DNA of 64,000 bases from positions 791,808 to 855,807 of the forward strand of contig NZ_JCKI01000002.1 of NCBI RefSeq assembly GCF_000708265.2, given 5' to 3'. Both the position numbers and the translations under genes were made by a program. The notes below the pieces were generated by a model. The model searched no databases, had not been told where the DNA came from, and saw only the letters and a program-made list of their open reading frames with translations. The stretch comes from Pedobacter sp. R20-19 (GTDB lineage: Bacteria; Bacteroidota; Bacteroidia; Sphingobacteriales; Sphingobacteriaceae). Numbering within the stretch: the stretch's first letter is position 1; each line of letters begins with the position of its first letter. This document shows, piece by piece, positions 28,264-35,359 of the stretch.

Positions 28264-28431
28264 GTATTAAGGTGATTTAATTTTTGTGAAGCAGAGGCAT
28301 TAATTTTTCTTTTAGCCATCGGATAAATATCGGCTATTTCTCGTATTCATTTGATGACTATTCCCGCATTTGGTAAAAAAAATCCAGCTCGTCTTTATGA
28401 ATGATCCACAGATTTCTCTAAGTTTGTTCCA

Positions 28432-28704
28432 ATGTCGCTGCCCTTAACCAATCATTCGTTAGAGAAATTAGAACAATTGCTTTTGGCGATGGGTTTTAAA
28501 GTTCGTTATGAGAAGGGGAACTTTAAAACAGGTGCTTGCCTGCTTGAGCACAATAGGGTTATTGTGGTGAATAAGTTTTCAAATTTAGAAGGTAAAATTG
28601 CGGCATTGGTTGCGTTGATTAAGCAAACCAGTCCGGATGAAAACCTTTTAGATGATAAGCAAAGACAGTTTTTTCATTCTTTACAACAAATGGAGTTATT
28701 TTGA
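28432..28704 (+). CDS. Small conserved-looking hypothetical protein
   Basis: 90 residues, soluble and without signal peptide: NHSLEKLEQLLLAMGFKVRY, KGNFKTGACLLEHNRVIVVN, LEGKIAALVALIKQ. The alternation suggests a small alpha/beta protein. I do not recognise the family, though such short genes next to metallo-beta-lactamase-fold genes occur in Bacteroidota. It ends 49 nt before the next start and is likely in the same transcript. Confidence 0.6.
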   Translation: MSLPLTNHSLEKLEQLLLAMGFKVRYEKGNFKTGACLLEHNRVIVVNKFSNLEGKIAALVALIKQTSPDENLLDDKQRQFFHSLQQMELF

Positions 28705-28753
28705 TCACTATAGGAAGAGCAAATTACATATTAGAAAAGGAGGGATTTTTACA

Positions 28754-29518
28754 ATGAAGATCACTTTCTTAGGGACGGGTACCTCACAAGGTGTCCCGGT
28801 AATTGCCTGTAATTGCGAAGTTTGTTTGTCTACAGATAGAAAAAACAATCGGTTGAGAACCTCCATTTTAGTAGAATTGGCTGATAAAACTATTGTAGTA
28901 GATAGCGGACCGGATTTTCGATACCAGCTTTTGCGAGCACAAGTAAAAGACCTTGACGCGGTGCTGTTTACCCATGAACATAAAGATCATATTGCTGGTT
29001 TAGATGATATTCGTCCTTTTAATTATCTGCTTCAAAAAGTGATCGATGTGTATGCTACAGACCGGGTTCAAATTGCTTTAAAGCGTGAGTTCTATTATAT
29101 TTTTGCAGATACAAAGTACCATGGTTTACCTCAAATTAACCTGCATACCGTAACTAATGGAGAAAATTTTCAGATAGGTGAAAATACGATTATTCCTTTT
29201 GAAGTGATGCACCATCTATTGCCCATCACGGGCTATCGCATAGGTGATTTTACTTATATTACAGACGCTAAAACCATTTCTGATCAATCTTTTGAGCAAA
29301 TAAAAGGAACCAAAGTACTGGTTATTAATGCACTGCAAAGAGAACCACATATATCTCACTTTACTTTAAATGAAGCCATTGCCTTTGCAGAAAAGGTTGG
29401 GGCAGAAACCACGTACATTACACACATCAGTCATAATTTAGGTTTGCATGAAGAAGTTGAAAAGGAATTGCCCGCCAACATCAGATTGGCTTATGATGGT
29501 TTGAAAATTGAATTGTAG
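28754..29518 (+). CDS. Metallo-beta-lactamase-fold hydrolase, PhnP-like
   Basis: 254 residues from the ATG at 28754, which has a clear AAAAGGAGGG Shine-Dalgarno stretch upstream, unusual in this window. The frame extends further upstream but lacks homology-like character. The start ITFLGTGTSQGVPVIACNCEVCLS, with its Cys pair, resembles PhnP. The metal site HEHKDHIAGLDDIRPF is intact, with later histidines in MHHLLPITGYRIGDFTYITDA and THISHNL. It is probably a phosphodiesterase acting on cyclic phosphate or nucleotide-like substrates. The exact substrate is not evident. Confidence 0.85.
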   Translation: MKITFLGTGTSQGVPVIACNCEVCLSTDRKNNRLRTSILVELADKTIVVDSGPDFRYQLLRAQVKDLDAVLFTHEHKDHIAGLDDIRPFNYLLQKVIDVYATDRVQIALKREFYYIFADTKYHGLPQINLHTVTNGENFQIGENTIIPFEVMHHLLPITGYRIGDFTYITDAKTISDQSFEQIKGTKVLVINALQREPHISHFTLNEAIAFAEKVGAETTYITHISHNLGLHEEVEKELPANIRLAYDGLKIEL

Positions 29519-29581
29519 GAACTGTTTATTTGCAGGTTTAAATAATTTTCTGATTCCTATTTCTAACGTGCAAAATTAAAT

Positions 29582-29589
29582 TATATTTG
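29582..29589 (+). promoter_or_regulatory. Candidate -7 box of the tRNA-Leu transcript
   Basis: TATATTTG fits TAnnTTTG exactly and is followed after 8 nt by the partial tRNA copy at 29598. This suggests transcription starts at about the first base of that fragment. Confidence 0.5.
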
Positions 29590-29597
29590 CATCATAA

Positions 29598-29639
29598 ACC
29601 CAGGTGGCGATCCCGATAGCTATCGGGATGGTAGATGCC
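29598..29639 (+). repeat. Partial 5' copy of tRNA-Leu interrupted by a palindrome
   Basis: ACCCAGGTGGCGA (29598-29610) is identical to the first 13 bases of the tRNA-Leu at 29664. TGGTAGATGCC (29629-29639) matches its D-arm TGGTAGACGCA except for two bases. Between them, in place of two or three D-loop bases, lies the palindrome TCCCGATAGCTATCGGGA (29611-29628), or 20 bp including the flanking A and T. The copy lacks the anticodon arm and the rest of the tRNA. Confidence 0.75.
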
Positions 29640-29663
29640 TTCGGGAATGATTAAATAGTAAAT

Positions 29664-29747
29664 ACCCAGGTGGCGAAATTGGTAGACGCACCAGCTTGAG
29701 GGGCTGGCGCCTGTATGGGTGTGGGAGTTCGAATCTCCTCTTGGGTA
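29664..29747 (+). tRNA. tRNA-Leu (anticodon GAG)
   Basis: 84 nt. The acceptor ACCCAGG pairs with CTTGGGT with discriminator A. The D-arm is GGCGAAATTGGTAGACGC. The anticodon stem CCAGC/GCTGG holds the loop TTGAGGG with anticodon GAG at 29698-29700. A long variable arm typical of class II leucine tRNAs is followed by the T-arm with GTTCGAATC. The CCA end is not encoded. It reads CUC and CUU codons. It marks the left side of the accessory island. Confidence 0.95.
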
Positions 29748-29759
29748 CTTTGTACAGTT

Positions 29760-29794
29760 AACGCCTTGTAAAATATAAACTTACATGGCGTTTT
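29760..29794 (+). terminator. Terminator after tRNA-Leu
   Basis: AACGCCTTGTAA and TTACATGGCGTT form a 12-bp stem with one mismatch, followed by TTTTAGTTTTAG. Confidence 0.75.
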
Positions 29795-29858
29795 TAGTTT
29801 TAGTATGTATTTTGATATACAGACAAGTAGCAATAGTTGAATTAAAACTTCTAAAAAA

Positions 29859-29889
29859 TTTGCTTTCGATATATTTTAAATTACTTTTG
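29859..29889 (+). promoter_or_regulatory. Bacteroidota-type promoter of the TAC-like operon
   Basis: TTTG at 29859-29862 and TACTTTTG at 29882-29889 are separated by 19 nt, a near-perfect TTTG-N19-TAnnTTTG promoter. The first ATG of the module follows 17 nt after the -7 box, so the leader is very short. Confidence 0.7.
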
Positions 29890-29906
29890 TTATATAATGC
29901 TCTCAA

Positions 29907-30413
29907 ATGACCAAGAAAAACCGAAATATGTATCATACTCAAGGGTACAGCAAACCTCCACTAACTGAGCCCTTATTATGCGAAAGAGACGATGCCTGGC
30001 TTGGAAACGGATATTATTTCTGGGATACAGAAGATGACGCGCTATGGTGGGGATCAACAGCTAAGAAAACATATACCGGCTTTTCAGTTTATATTGCTGA
30101 CATTGACACGGAAAACGTACTCGATACGGTTTTCAATGAAGAACACTATAATTTTTGGTTAAAGCAAATTGACAAAGCCATAAACTCAATTTATAAAAAA
30201 TCTACTAAGAAACCTGGTATTCAAGATATAAATGAATATATTATGTCAAGAGGTGGTTGGAGTCAGTGGGTAACCGGTATCATGTTTCAAGATTTACCTT
30301 CAAATGAAACAATTTCAAAAGTTACTGGTTTTTATTACAAAAAGAGGATACAGCTAGCTGCCTTCGATTTAAAAATAATTAATAACTTTGCACACCATTA
30401 CGATAGTAAGTAA
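29907..30413 (+). CDS. Putative ADP-ribosyltransferase-fold toxin (T of a toxin-antitoxin-chaperone module)
   Basis: 168 residues; an ATG at 29928 is an alternative start. The N-terminus has an H-T/G-type strand (MYHTQGYSK, His10). It is followed by DDAWLGNGYYFWDTEDDALWWG, which looks like the GxGIYF segment of PARP/DUF3990-like ADP-ribosyltransferases (Tyr36/Tyr37 as the Y of an H-Y-E/Q triad). A C-terminal strand, RIQLAAFDLKII, is compatible with the fold. There is no signal peptide. It is the first gene of three, followed after 17 nt by a small protein and then a SecB-like chaperone. That context strongly suggests the toxin of a CmdTAC-like system. The fold is my reading of motifs and was not modelled. 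Confidence 0.6.
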   Translation: MTKKNRNMYHTQGYSKPPLTEPLLCERDDAWLGNGYYFWDTEDDALWWGSTAKKTYTGFSVYIADIDTENVLDTVFNEEHYNFWLKQIDKAINSIYKKSTKKPGIQDINEYIMSRGGWSQWVTGIMFQDLPSNETISKVTGFYYKKRIQLAAFDLKIINNFAHHYDSK

Positions 30414-30430
30414 TTAATAATAGAAACAAA

Positions 30431-30673
30431 ATGCTCAATTTACAACAATTAGAAGACTCTCTAGATAAAGCCTTAGATGCGGAGACCTATGAGTCACTTA
30501 ACGAGTGGTTTCAAGAACGTGATAAACAAAAGATCAAGGATTTTATTGGGGTTCAGGGATATCTTTCAAACCTACAATCAATCCAGAAAAGTAAAGGAAC
30601 AATATCGGTTGAACCTAAATATATTCAAGAGGTAGAAGTAGTATTTTCATCTTTTCATGGTCTCGCGGCATAA
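30431..30673 (+). CDS. Putative antitoxin of the toxin-antitoxin-chaperone module
   Basis: 80 residues, soluble and helical at the N-terminus (NLQQLEDSLDKALDAETYESLNEWFQERD). The tail IQEVEVVFSSFHGLAA is more hydrophobic and aromatic. Chaperone-addicted antitoxins carry such a C-terminal extension, which SecB-like chaperones bind. Its stop overlaps the start of the SecB-like gene (TAATG at 30671-30675), so translation is coupled. It has no recognisable DNA-binding motif. The role is inferred from gene order only. Confidence 0.5.
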   Translation: MLNLQQLEDSLDKALDAETYESLNEWFQERDKQKIKDFIGVQGYLSNLQSIQKSKGTISVEPKYIQEVEVVFSSFHGLAA

Positions 30674-31109
30674 TGGCGGTAAAAAGACAAGAGAATTTAA
30701 AATTTAGGGATGTAAGATTTATATCCCTAAACTATTCCTGCTCTAAACCATTTGATGACGAGGAAATAAATCTAGATATTACTCCCTATTTATTTGTTCA
30801 TAAAGATTCAAAAGAATTTGATGTTATTATGAATATAACTGTTGAAGCAGAAGATTCCTTCACTATTACAACAACAGCAATTGGCAACTTTCAATAAGCG
30901 ATGATGCAAGCGATGATTACCGACAAAAGTTTATGCATATAAACGCTCCTGCGATAATGTTCCCATATGTTCGTGCTTTTTTATCAACTATTACATCCAG
31001 CTTTGGGAAAGCCACCGGAACTATAATAATTCCAGCTCAAACGTTCACTGGAGAATTAGATATAATTAATTTAGAGTCAAAAAATCAGGACAAGTTTCTA
31101 AACTCTTAA
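30673..31109 (+). pseudogene. SecB-like chaperone gene with a one-base frameshift
   Basis: The first 74 codons encode a SecB-like half: FRDVRFISLNYSCSKPF, EINLDITPYLFVHKD, FDVIMNITVEAEDSFTITTT and GNFQ. A stop follows at 30895-30897. One base later the other frame continues with the SecB C-terminal signature FMHINAPAIMFPYVRAFLST, then PAQTFTGELDIINLE, and stops at 31109. One missing base in CAATAAGC near 30893 (CAAATAAGC would read Q-I-S) explains the break. The intact product would have about 145 residues, right for SecB. It is either a true pseudogene, a sequencing error, or (less likely) programmed slippage. Confidence 0.8.
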
Positions 31110-31115
31110 AAAACT

Positions 31116-31142
31116 AAGCCACCTAATAAGTTGGCTTTTTTG
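31116..31142 (+). terminator. Terminator after the SecB-like gene
   Basis: AAGCCA (31116-31121) pairs with TGGCTT (31132-31137), followed by a T-run, just after the SecB-like stop. Confidence 0.7.
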
Positions 31143-31283
31143 ATTTATAGCTTTTTGCTATATCTCATTATTGAAAATCAACTGCCAAAATCCGAAGATT
31201 GGGAACTATTTTTCACTATAAATAACCCCGATTACAAACAGTTTCGATTGATTGAATTACATATCAAAAAAATGAAATTGTAA
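31143..31283 (+). other. Coding-like fragment without a start codon
   Basis: An open stretch without ATG reads LLYLIIENQLPKSEDWELFF and then TINNPDYKQFRLIELHIKKMKL before a stop at 31281-31283. The composition is protein-like, but no start or ribosome site is visible. It may be the remnant of another gene in the island. The remainder of the 305-nt gap up to 31414 shows nothing else. Confidence 0.3.
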
Positions 31284-31414
31284 TTTATATTAAAAACTTA
31301 AAGCAATATACTGAGCTGGTAGCTAAACTTATATACTTGCTAAGAGGTGTTCTCTAAATGAAATATTATTCATACATTGAACAAATTAAATTGACCGATC
31401 AATAATCTCTCACC

Positions 31415-32389
31415 ATGTCTACAAGCCCTAGACCAGTACCAACACATCTTGTAAAATGCCATTTGCATACATTAAAATTTGTACCTTATAACGGCGTTGA
31501 GAAGTCTAATGCTGATATTTTAATCGAAGCTATTACCTTTTTGAATAATGAGAAACTTGAGGGCAAGGCATTTTTAGTAGATAAAAATAAGAATAGGGAT
31601 GGTGAAGAACCAAGAGAATTATTCATGCATGTCGCATACAGGATTCCAGCAAAGCGAATTATAAGATGTTCGTTAGCGCTTATCCGTGGTGGCAAAGTTC
31701 CAATGCTTAAACCAAAAGATACCTACGAATTGGTTCCTTTTAATAAAACTGATGGCACACTCACTGAACTGACAAATTTTTTTATAGATTTTAACCGCAG
31801 CCCTGCAGTTGTATGTGTAGAATATAACCACAATGGTCCCAGGATAACTGACATAGAGTTCTATTTTAGACAAATAGCATATAAGGTCTTACGCATTGCA
31901 AAAACAACGACTGTTACTCAGTTAATGCGTATAAGGATCGATGAGGCTATAAGTTCATTAAAAAACGTGTTGAATTTCGACATAAAAATGAGGCCTAAAA
32001 ATGTAACATACCTCGATAATGAAATCAAAGGATATGTCAGTGAATTTGCAACCATAGGGCAAAAACTGCAGCCAAATTTTATTCGTGTTGAAGCTTTGTT
32101 TCAAACACCGGGTGGAAAGATAATCAGTGATGAACTCAATGTTAAAGCAAACAATATGTTTATGACTTTTCTTAAAAAGTTCAAGTCAAACCCCGAAAAC
32201 ATATCCCAATTTGAGAATTTTGAGGTTAAATTTGTCAACACAGATGGAGAGGATGACGTGTTCAATTTAATTAAAGGGAAGGCTGAGCTACTTGTGGAAA
32301 TTGAAAGTTTAAAACAGCTTACAGCTAAAGAGTGGTATGAATTGATAGAAGAAAAATATGCCGATTTTATTGAAGTTTATTACAAATGA
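31415..32389 (+). CDS. Unrecognised 324-residue soluble protein paired with a membrane protein
   Basis: No family recognised. The protein is soluble with mixed alpha/beta character: LVKCHLHTLKFVPYNG, AFLVDKNKNRDGEEPRELFM, RIIRCSLALIRGGKVPMLKP, VCVEYNHNGPRITDIEFYFR. The C-terminal third is Lys/Glu-rich (FVNTDGEDDVFNLIKGKAEL) and ends in ADFIEVYYK. Its stop overlaps the ATG of a four-helix membrane protein (ATGA at 32386-32389), so the two are made together. A large soluble protein with a small membrane partner inside a defence-rich island resembles effector/membrane pairs such as Kiwa in layout only. Sequence identity to KwaB (DUF4868) is not apparent to me. Confidence 0.55.
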   Translation: MSTSPRPVPTHLVKCHLHTLKFVPYNGVEKSNADILIEAITFLNNEKLEGKAFLVDKNKNRDGEEPRELFMHVAYRIPAKRIIRCSLALIRGGKVPMLKPKDTYELVPFNKTDGTLTELTNFFIDFNRSPAVVCVEYNHNGPRITDIEFYFRQIAYKVLRIAKTTTVTQLMRIRIDEAISSLKNVLNFDIKMRPKNVTYLDNEIKGYVSEFATIGQKLQPNFIRVEALFQTPGGKIISDELNVKANNMFMTFLKKFKSNPENISQFENFEVKFVNTDGEDDVFNLIKGKAELLVEIESLKQLTAKEWYELIEEKYADFIEVYYK

Positions 32390-32880
32390 TAAATAAATAC
32401 TTTAATCGGCCAATACTGTATGACTATAGCCTAGCCTTAGTTATTGCTTTCATAACTTTTATGGTTTATACTCGGCTAAAGTTCTCATTGCCTAAAATGG
32501 ATACGTTGGTGGCACTAGCTACTGATTTATCCACAGTGTCACTAACTTTTGCGGGTTTCGTGCTTACCCTATTAACTGTGATTATAACTTTTAAACTTAG
32601 TGCAAAGGTTCCTGCGAATGCTGATGAGAATGAAAGTATTTCATTGTTTGATTTGTTTTTCTCTACCGCCTTGTATCCAATGACTGTCAGATTGCTGAAG
32701 GGATGTATCAAATCCCTAGGATTCATTTCACTGTTAGGATATATCCTCAAGTTATTTTTACTCCAGAAATATCTAATTTATTTGTTTTCATTTGATATAA
32801 TAGCGTTAGTGATAATTACTTTAACTTTCGTAAGAAGCCTTTTAATTCTTGGGCTTATAACTGGCCTACAAAGACAATAA
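32386..32880 (+). CDS. Four-helix membrane protein, partner of the preceding gene
   Basis: 164 residues with four hydrophobic segments (YSLALVIAFITFMVYT; VSLTFAGFVLTLLTVIITF; SLGFISLLGYILKLFLL; FSFDIIALVIITLTFV) and a short acidic loop (PANADENESISLFD). No signal peptide beyond the first helix. The ATGA overlap with the gene before implies coupled synthesis and probably a complex at the inner membrane. In a second frame the DNA remains protein-like past the stop up to 33002, so the C-terminus could have been changed by a frameshift. Family unknown. Confidence 0.55.
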   Translation: MINKYFNRPILYDYSLALVIAFITFMVYTRLKFSLPKMDTLVALATDLSTVSLTFAGFVLTLLTVIITFKLSAKVPANADENESISLFDLFFSTALYPMTVRLLKGCIKSLGFISLLGYILKLFLLQKYLIYLFSFDIIALVIITLTFVRSLLILGLITGLQRQ

Positions 32881-33179
32881 CTTTTAAAGGCAACCATACC
32901 ATTGATGTTGGAGTTCTAAGCATCAATCTAAGGGGAACTGTTTCACGGCCAATAATCATCGAGATCGATCTGGTTCAGAAGGTTAAGAGTAAACATGATT
33001 AACCCTAAAATTTTTACGCTGGATTTTGTATCATAGCCGAGCAGATTAGGCTAAATGGTGATAAAAATTAATAGCCTAAACTACTTTAATGCTCTGATCG
33101 GTGCAAGTTTATTAAGTTGGCATGGTTGCAGGGCGATAGAAATATGTTGTATATTCGAGGAGATTAATCTCTTAAAACT
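32881..33179. other. Spacer with a coding-like tail in another frame
   Basis: Just after the membrane-protein stop, another frame reads ITFKGNHTIDVGVLSINLRG and then TVSRPIIIEIDLVQKVKSKH, with a stop at 33000-33002 and no start of its own. It may be the lost tail of the membrane protein or a relic of a deleted gene. The rest of the gap (33003-33179) is AT-rich and should hold the promoter of the next pair. Confidence 0.3.
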
Positions 33180-33455
33180 ATGAGTGAAATACAAAACCTA
33201 TCTTTCAGTATGGAAGATCCCAATTATGAAGCTTTTAAGAAAAAAGTTGACGGACTCAACGAAAAATACTGCTTTTGGTTAGCTAAACATGATGATATAA
33301 TAACCGGCACAGCTCCGGCAGACTTACATAATTATTATTTTATTCACGCCAGTAATGGCAGAGTAACCTTTAATGTTTTGCATATGGAAGATTTTCCCAG
33401 AGATATACAGCAGGATTTAAAATATGCTTTTAACACTTGTTATAAAAGTAAATGA
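33180..33455 (+). CDS. Small hypothetical protein paired with a membrane protein
   Basis: 91 residues, soluble, with no signal peptide: MSEIQNLSFSMEDPNYEAFK, LNEKYCFWLAKHDDIITGTA, YYFIHASNGRVTFNVLHMED. I do not recognise it. Its stop overlaps the ATG of the next gene (ATGA at 33452-33455). It repeats the soluble-plus-membrane layout of the pair at 31415-32880. Confidence 0.5.
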   Translation: MSEIQNLSFSMEDPNYEAFKKKVDGLNEKYCFWLAKHDDIITGTAPADLHNYYFIHASNGRVTFNVLHMEDFPRDIQQDLKYAFNTCYKSK

Positions 33456-34207
33456 AAAAGTTTCTTGATAATATTGCTACCTGGGCAACGGTCATATCTG
33501 CTGTCTTTTTAATATTAGGTTTACTGAGAGCAATATTTTATTTTTCGCCATTTGGAATCCCCATTCTCACATTTATAGATCTTAGTGAGGTTTTTACAAC
33601 CTGGTTTACCCAAATAATTTATGTGCTTCTGATTTGCTCTGTAATATCTGTGCTATATCCAGTCCTAAAATATGCAAATATCAGCCCCACAAGTTACTTC
33701 GTGTATTATTATTTTGTCGTTTACATAACTCACATAGTTTCCTTGGGTTATCTTTATTTTGATCTTCTCAGAAATGTTTTTGGTAATTATTCAGAAGAAT
33801 GGCTACATTATACTCGTTTTAATTACTCGATATTGTTTGTGATATCTATGATTTTCGGGTTCGGAAGCTTAAGTGGAATTTGGGATGTAATAAAGGTATT
33901 ACGCAAAAAACAAATTAATCTGGAATTTAATAGAGTACGTGGTTACACTGTAGTAACCCTATTGGTAATTTCTGGGTTTATATGGAGTATAACACTGCCA
34001 ATTGCTATCGAAATGACGACTAAGGATTACATTCAAGTTAAATTATATGGGAAAAGTGATACTATCACTACAAACGACACTTTAAGGTATTTAGGAAAGA
34101 CTAGAAATTACATTTTTCTTTGGGATAAAAAAAAGCGAGTGGCAGAAATATACAAATCTGATGATTTTGACAGAATTACATTTGGTACGTATGATTTTAA
34201 AAATTAG
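33452..34207 (+). CDS. Hypothetical multi-pass membrane protein
   Basis: 251 residues with about five membrane segments (near residues 10-30, 50-70, 82-102, 124-148 and 170-190). The soluble tail of about 60 residues is basic and beta-rich (YIQVKLYGKSDTITTNDTLR and NYIFLWDKKKRVAEIYKSDD). It is translationally coupled to the 91-residue protein before it. No family recognised. The tail could sense or bind something on one side of the membrane. A bidirectional terminator follows at 34383. Confidence 0.5.
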   Translation: MKKFLDNIATWATVISAVFLILGLLRAIFYFSPFGIPILTFIDLSEVFTTWFTQIIYVLLICSVISVLYPVLKYANISPTSYFVYYYFVVYITHIVSLGYLYFDLLRNVFGNYSEEWLHYTRFNYSILFVISMIFGFGSLSGIWDVIKVLRKKQINLEFNRVRGYTVVTLLVISGFIWSITLPIAIEMTTKDYIQVKLYGKSDTITTNDTLRYLGKTRNYIFLWDKKKRVAEIYKSDDFDRITFGTYDFKN

Positions 34208-34382
34208 CACGTAAAAATGTGTGTTAATATTAATAATTAGTTTATTAATGTTTTAAAGAGCTGTTTTATACCCTTCTAAAGTATGAGCCATTAGAATTTT
34301 TATTGAATTTGTTAAATCGTTAATGCCTTAGTAGGTAACATGTTAAATGTACCGCCCAGGAGGTAATTGAATTTTAGCACAT

Positions 34383-34413
34383 TTTAAGCCCTCACCATCC
34401 GCAAGGGCTTAAA
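34383..34413. terminator. Bidirectional terminator between convergent genes
   Basis: TTTAAGCCCT (34383-34392) pairs with AGGGCTTAAA (34404-34413). A-rich and T-rich flanks allow function on both strands, between the membrane protein gene and the minus-strand gene at 34439. Confidence 0.8.
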
Positions 34414-34438
34414 TTTAATTTGTCAATTTCATTTTACC

Positions 34439-35116
34439 TCACTCAAAACTTCCCTTCCCATCAGCAACATAACTGTAAATCACTATATATTCAATGCCAT
34501 TCTTTTGGAAATGCCCGATAGGAATATCACCTTTTTCAAAGTAAGCAAATTTACTTTCGAAAGGAATGCCGCAAAGAATCGTATTCGGTTCAATTTGATG
34601 ATAAATTACATCATTTCTACTGTTTGCAATGGCCATCAATACTGATAAACTTTTGCCCGATCCTTTTTGGTTATATTTTGGATGATGCGGGTGTTGATTG
34701 GCTGATACCCAAGAACCATGCGCCATTGGTTTATAAAATTTGCCTAAAGGGATATCGAACCTGCGTGGCAAAAAACAAGAGGCTATTGTTCCATTGGTGG
34801 TGATGGTTCCGGTTTCTATAAAGAAATGGCTTATTTTAATCCAATGCCTGGTGAGCTGATACACATATTCTCTAATGGAATTTTGCCCATCCTCTAAAAA
34901 TTCTGTCCAGCCGGTATATCGTGGCAAAGTCATCAAAATTTCAGAAACATGGCCATCAATATGATGTAAGGTAGCCTTCACTGCACAAATTGCAGGTAAT
35001 ACAATCATGTTGGCTGTTTCAGCTGCAACCTGAGCAGGGAGCTGTGTGTTTTGGTTTTTACAATTGTTGTTTCGCATAACATTGTTAAAAAGATCCTGGG
35101 TGCTGCGAAACAACAA
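34439..35116 (-). CDS. Unrecognised 225-residue protein
   Basis: The frame starts at a TTG (35114-35116), giving 225 residues. An internal ATG at 35077 would give 212 and may be the true start. The protein is soluble with many His, Asn and aromatic residues (SANQHPHHPKYNQKGSGKSLSVL) and a C-terminal beta-rich part (YIVIYSYVADGKGSFE). GSGKS in the middle looks like a P-loop fragment, but no hydrophobic strand precedes it, so I do not call it an ATPase. The ending YVADGKGSF resembles YSQVADGRPSF in the neighbouring secreted protein at 35567, which may be a distant relationship or chance. Confidence 0.45.
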   Translation of the reverse strand: MLFRSTQDLFNNVMRNNNCKNQNTQLPAQVAAETANMIVLPAICAVKATLHHIDGHVSEILMTLPRYTGWTEFLEDGQNSIREYVYQLTRHWIKISHFFIETGTITTNGTIASCFLPRRFDIPLGKFYKPMAHGSWVSANQHPHHPKYNQKGSGKSLSVLMAIANSRNDVIYHQIEPNTILCGIPFESKFAYFEKGDIPIGHFQKNGIEYIVIYSYVADGKGSFE

Positions 35117-35359
35117 TAAACTCTTTTCAGAGAAAATTTAGATACGGTGCCAAACCGCTCACCCAGGAATATTGTTAAAAATTGATTTGCTTACTTAATT
35201 GCTTCTCTGTCTAAGTTGAAAATTCTGTTTATTATTATTTCGCATAGGCAATTTAGAAACAATATCTTAAATCACAAAGAAAAATTTAATTATTAAATGG
35301 GTTGCAAACTGCCGATTCGATTATTGAAAAATAAAGTTGTAAGTAGCAGGATCACTGGC

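Noticed and set aside
28652..28753. Longer N-terminus for the PhnP-like hydrolase
   Set aside because: It overlaps the upstream gene, while the ATG at 28754 follows a good Shine-Dalgarno site and begins the conserved family sequence.
31415..32880. Identification of the pair as Kiwa (KwaA/KwaB)
   Set aside because: The layout is similar but I see no DUF4868-like wording in the 324-residue protein, and gene order differs from what I recall for kwaA-kwaB.
34439..35116. P-loop ATPase call from GSGKS
   Set aside because: The motif is not preceded by a hydrophobic strand and no Walker B is evident.
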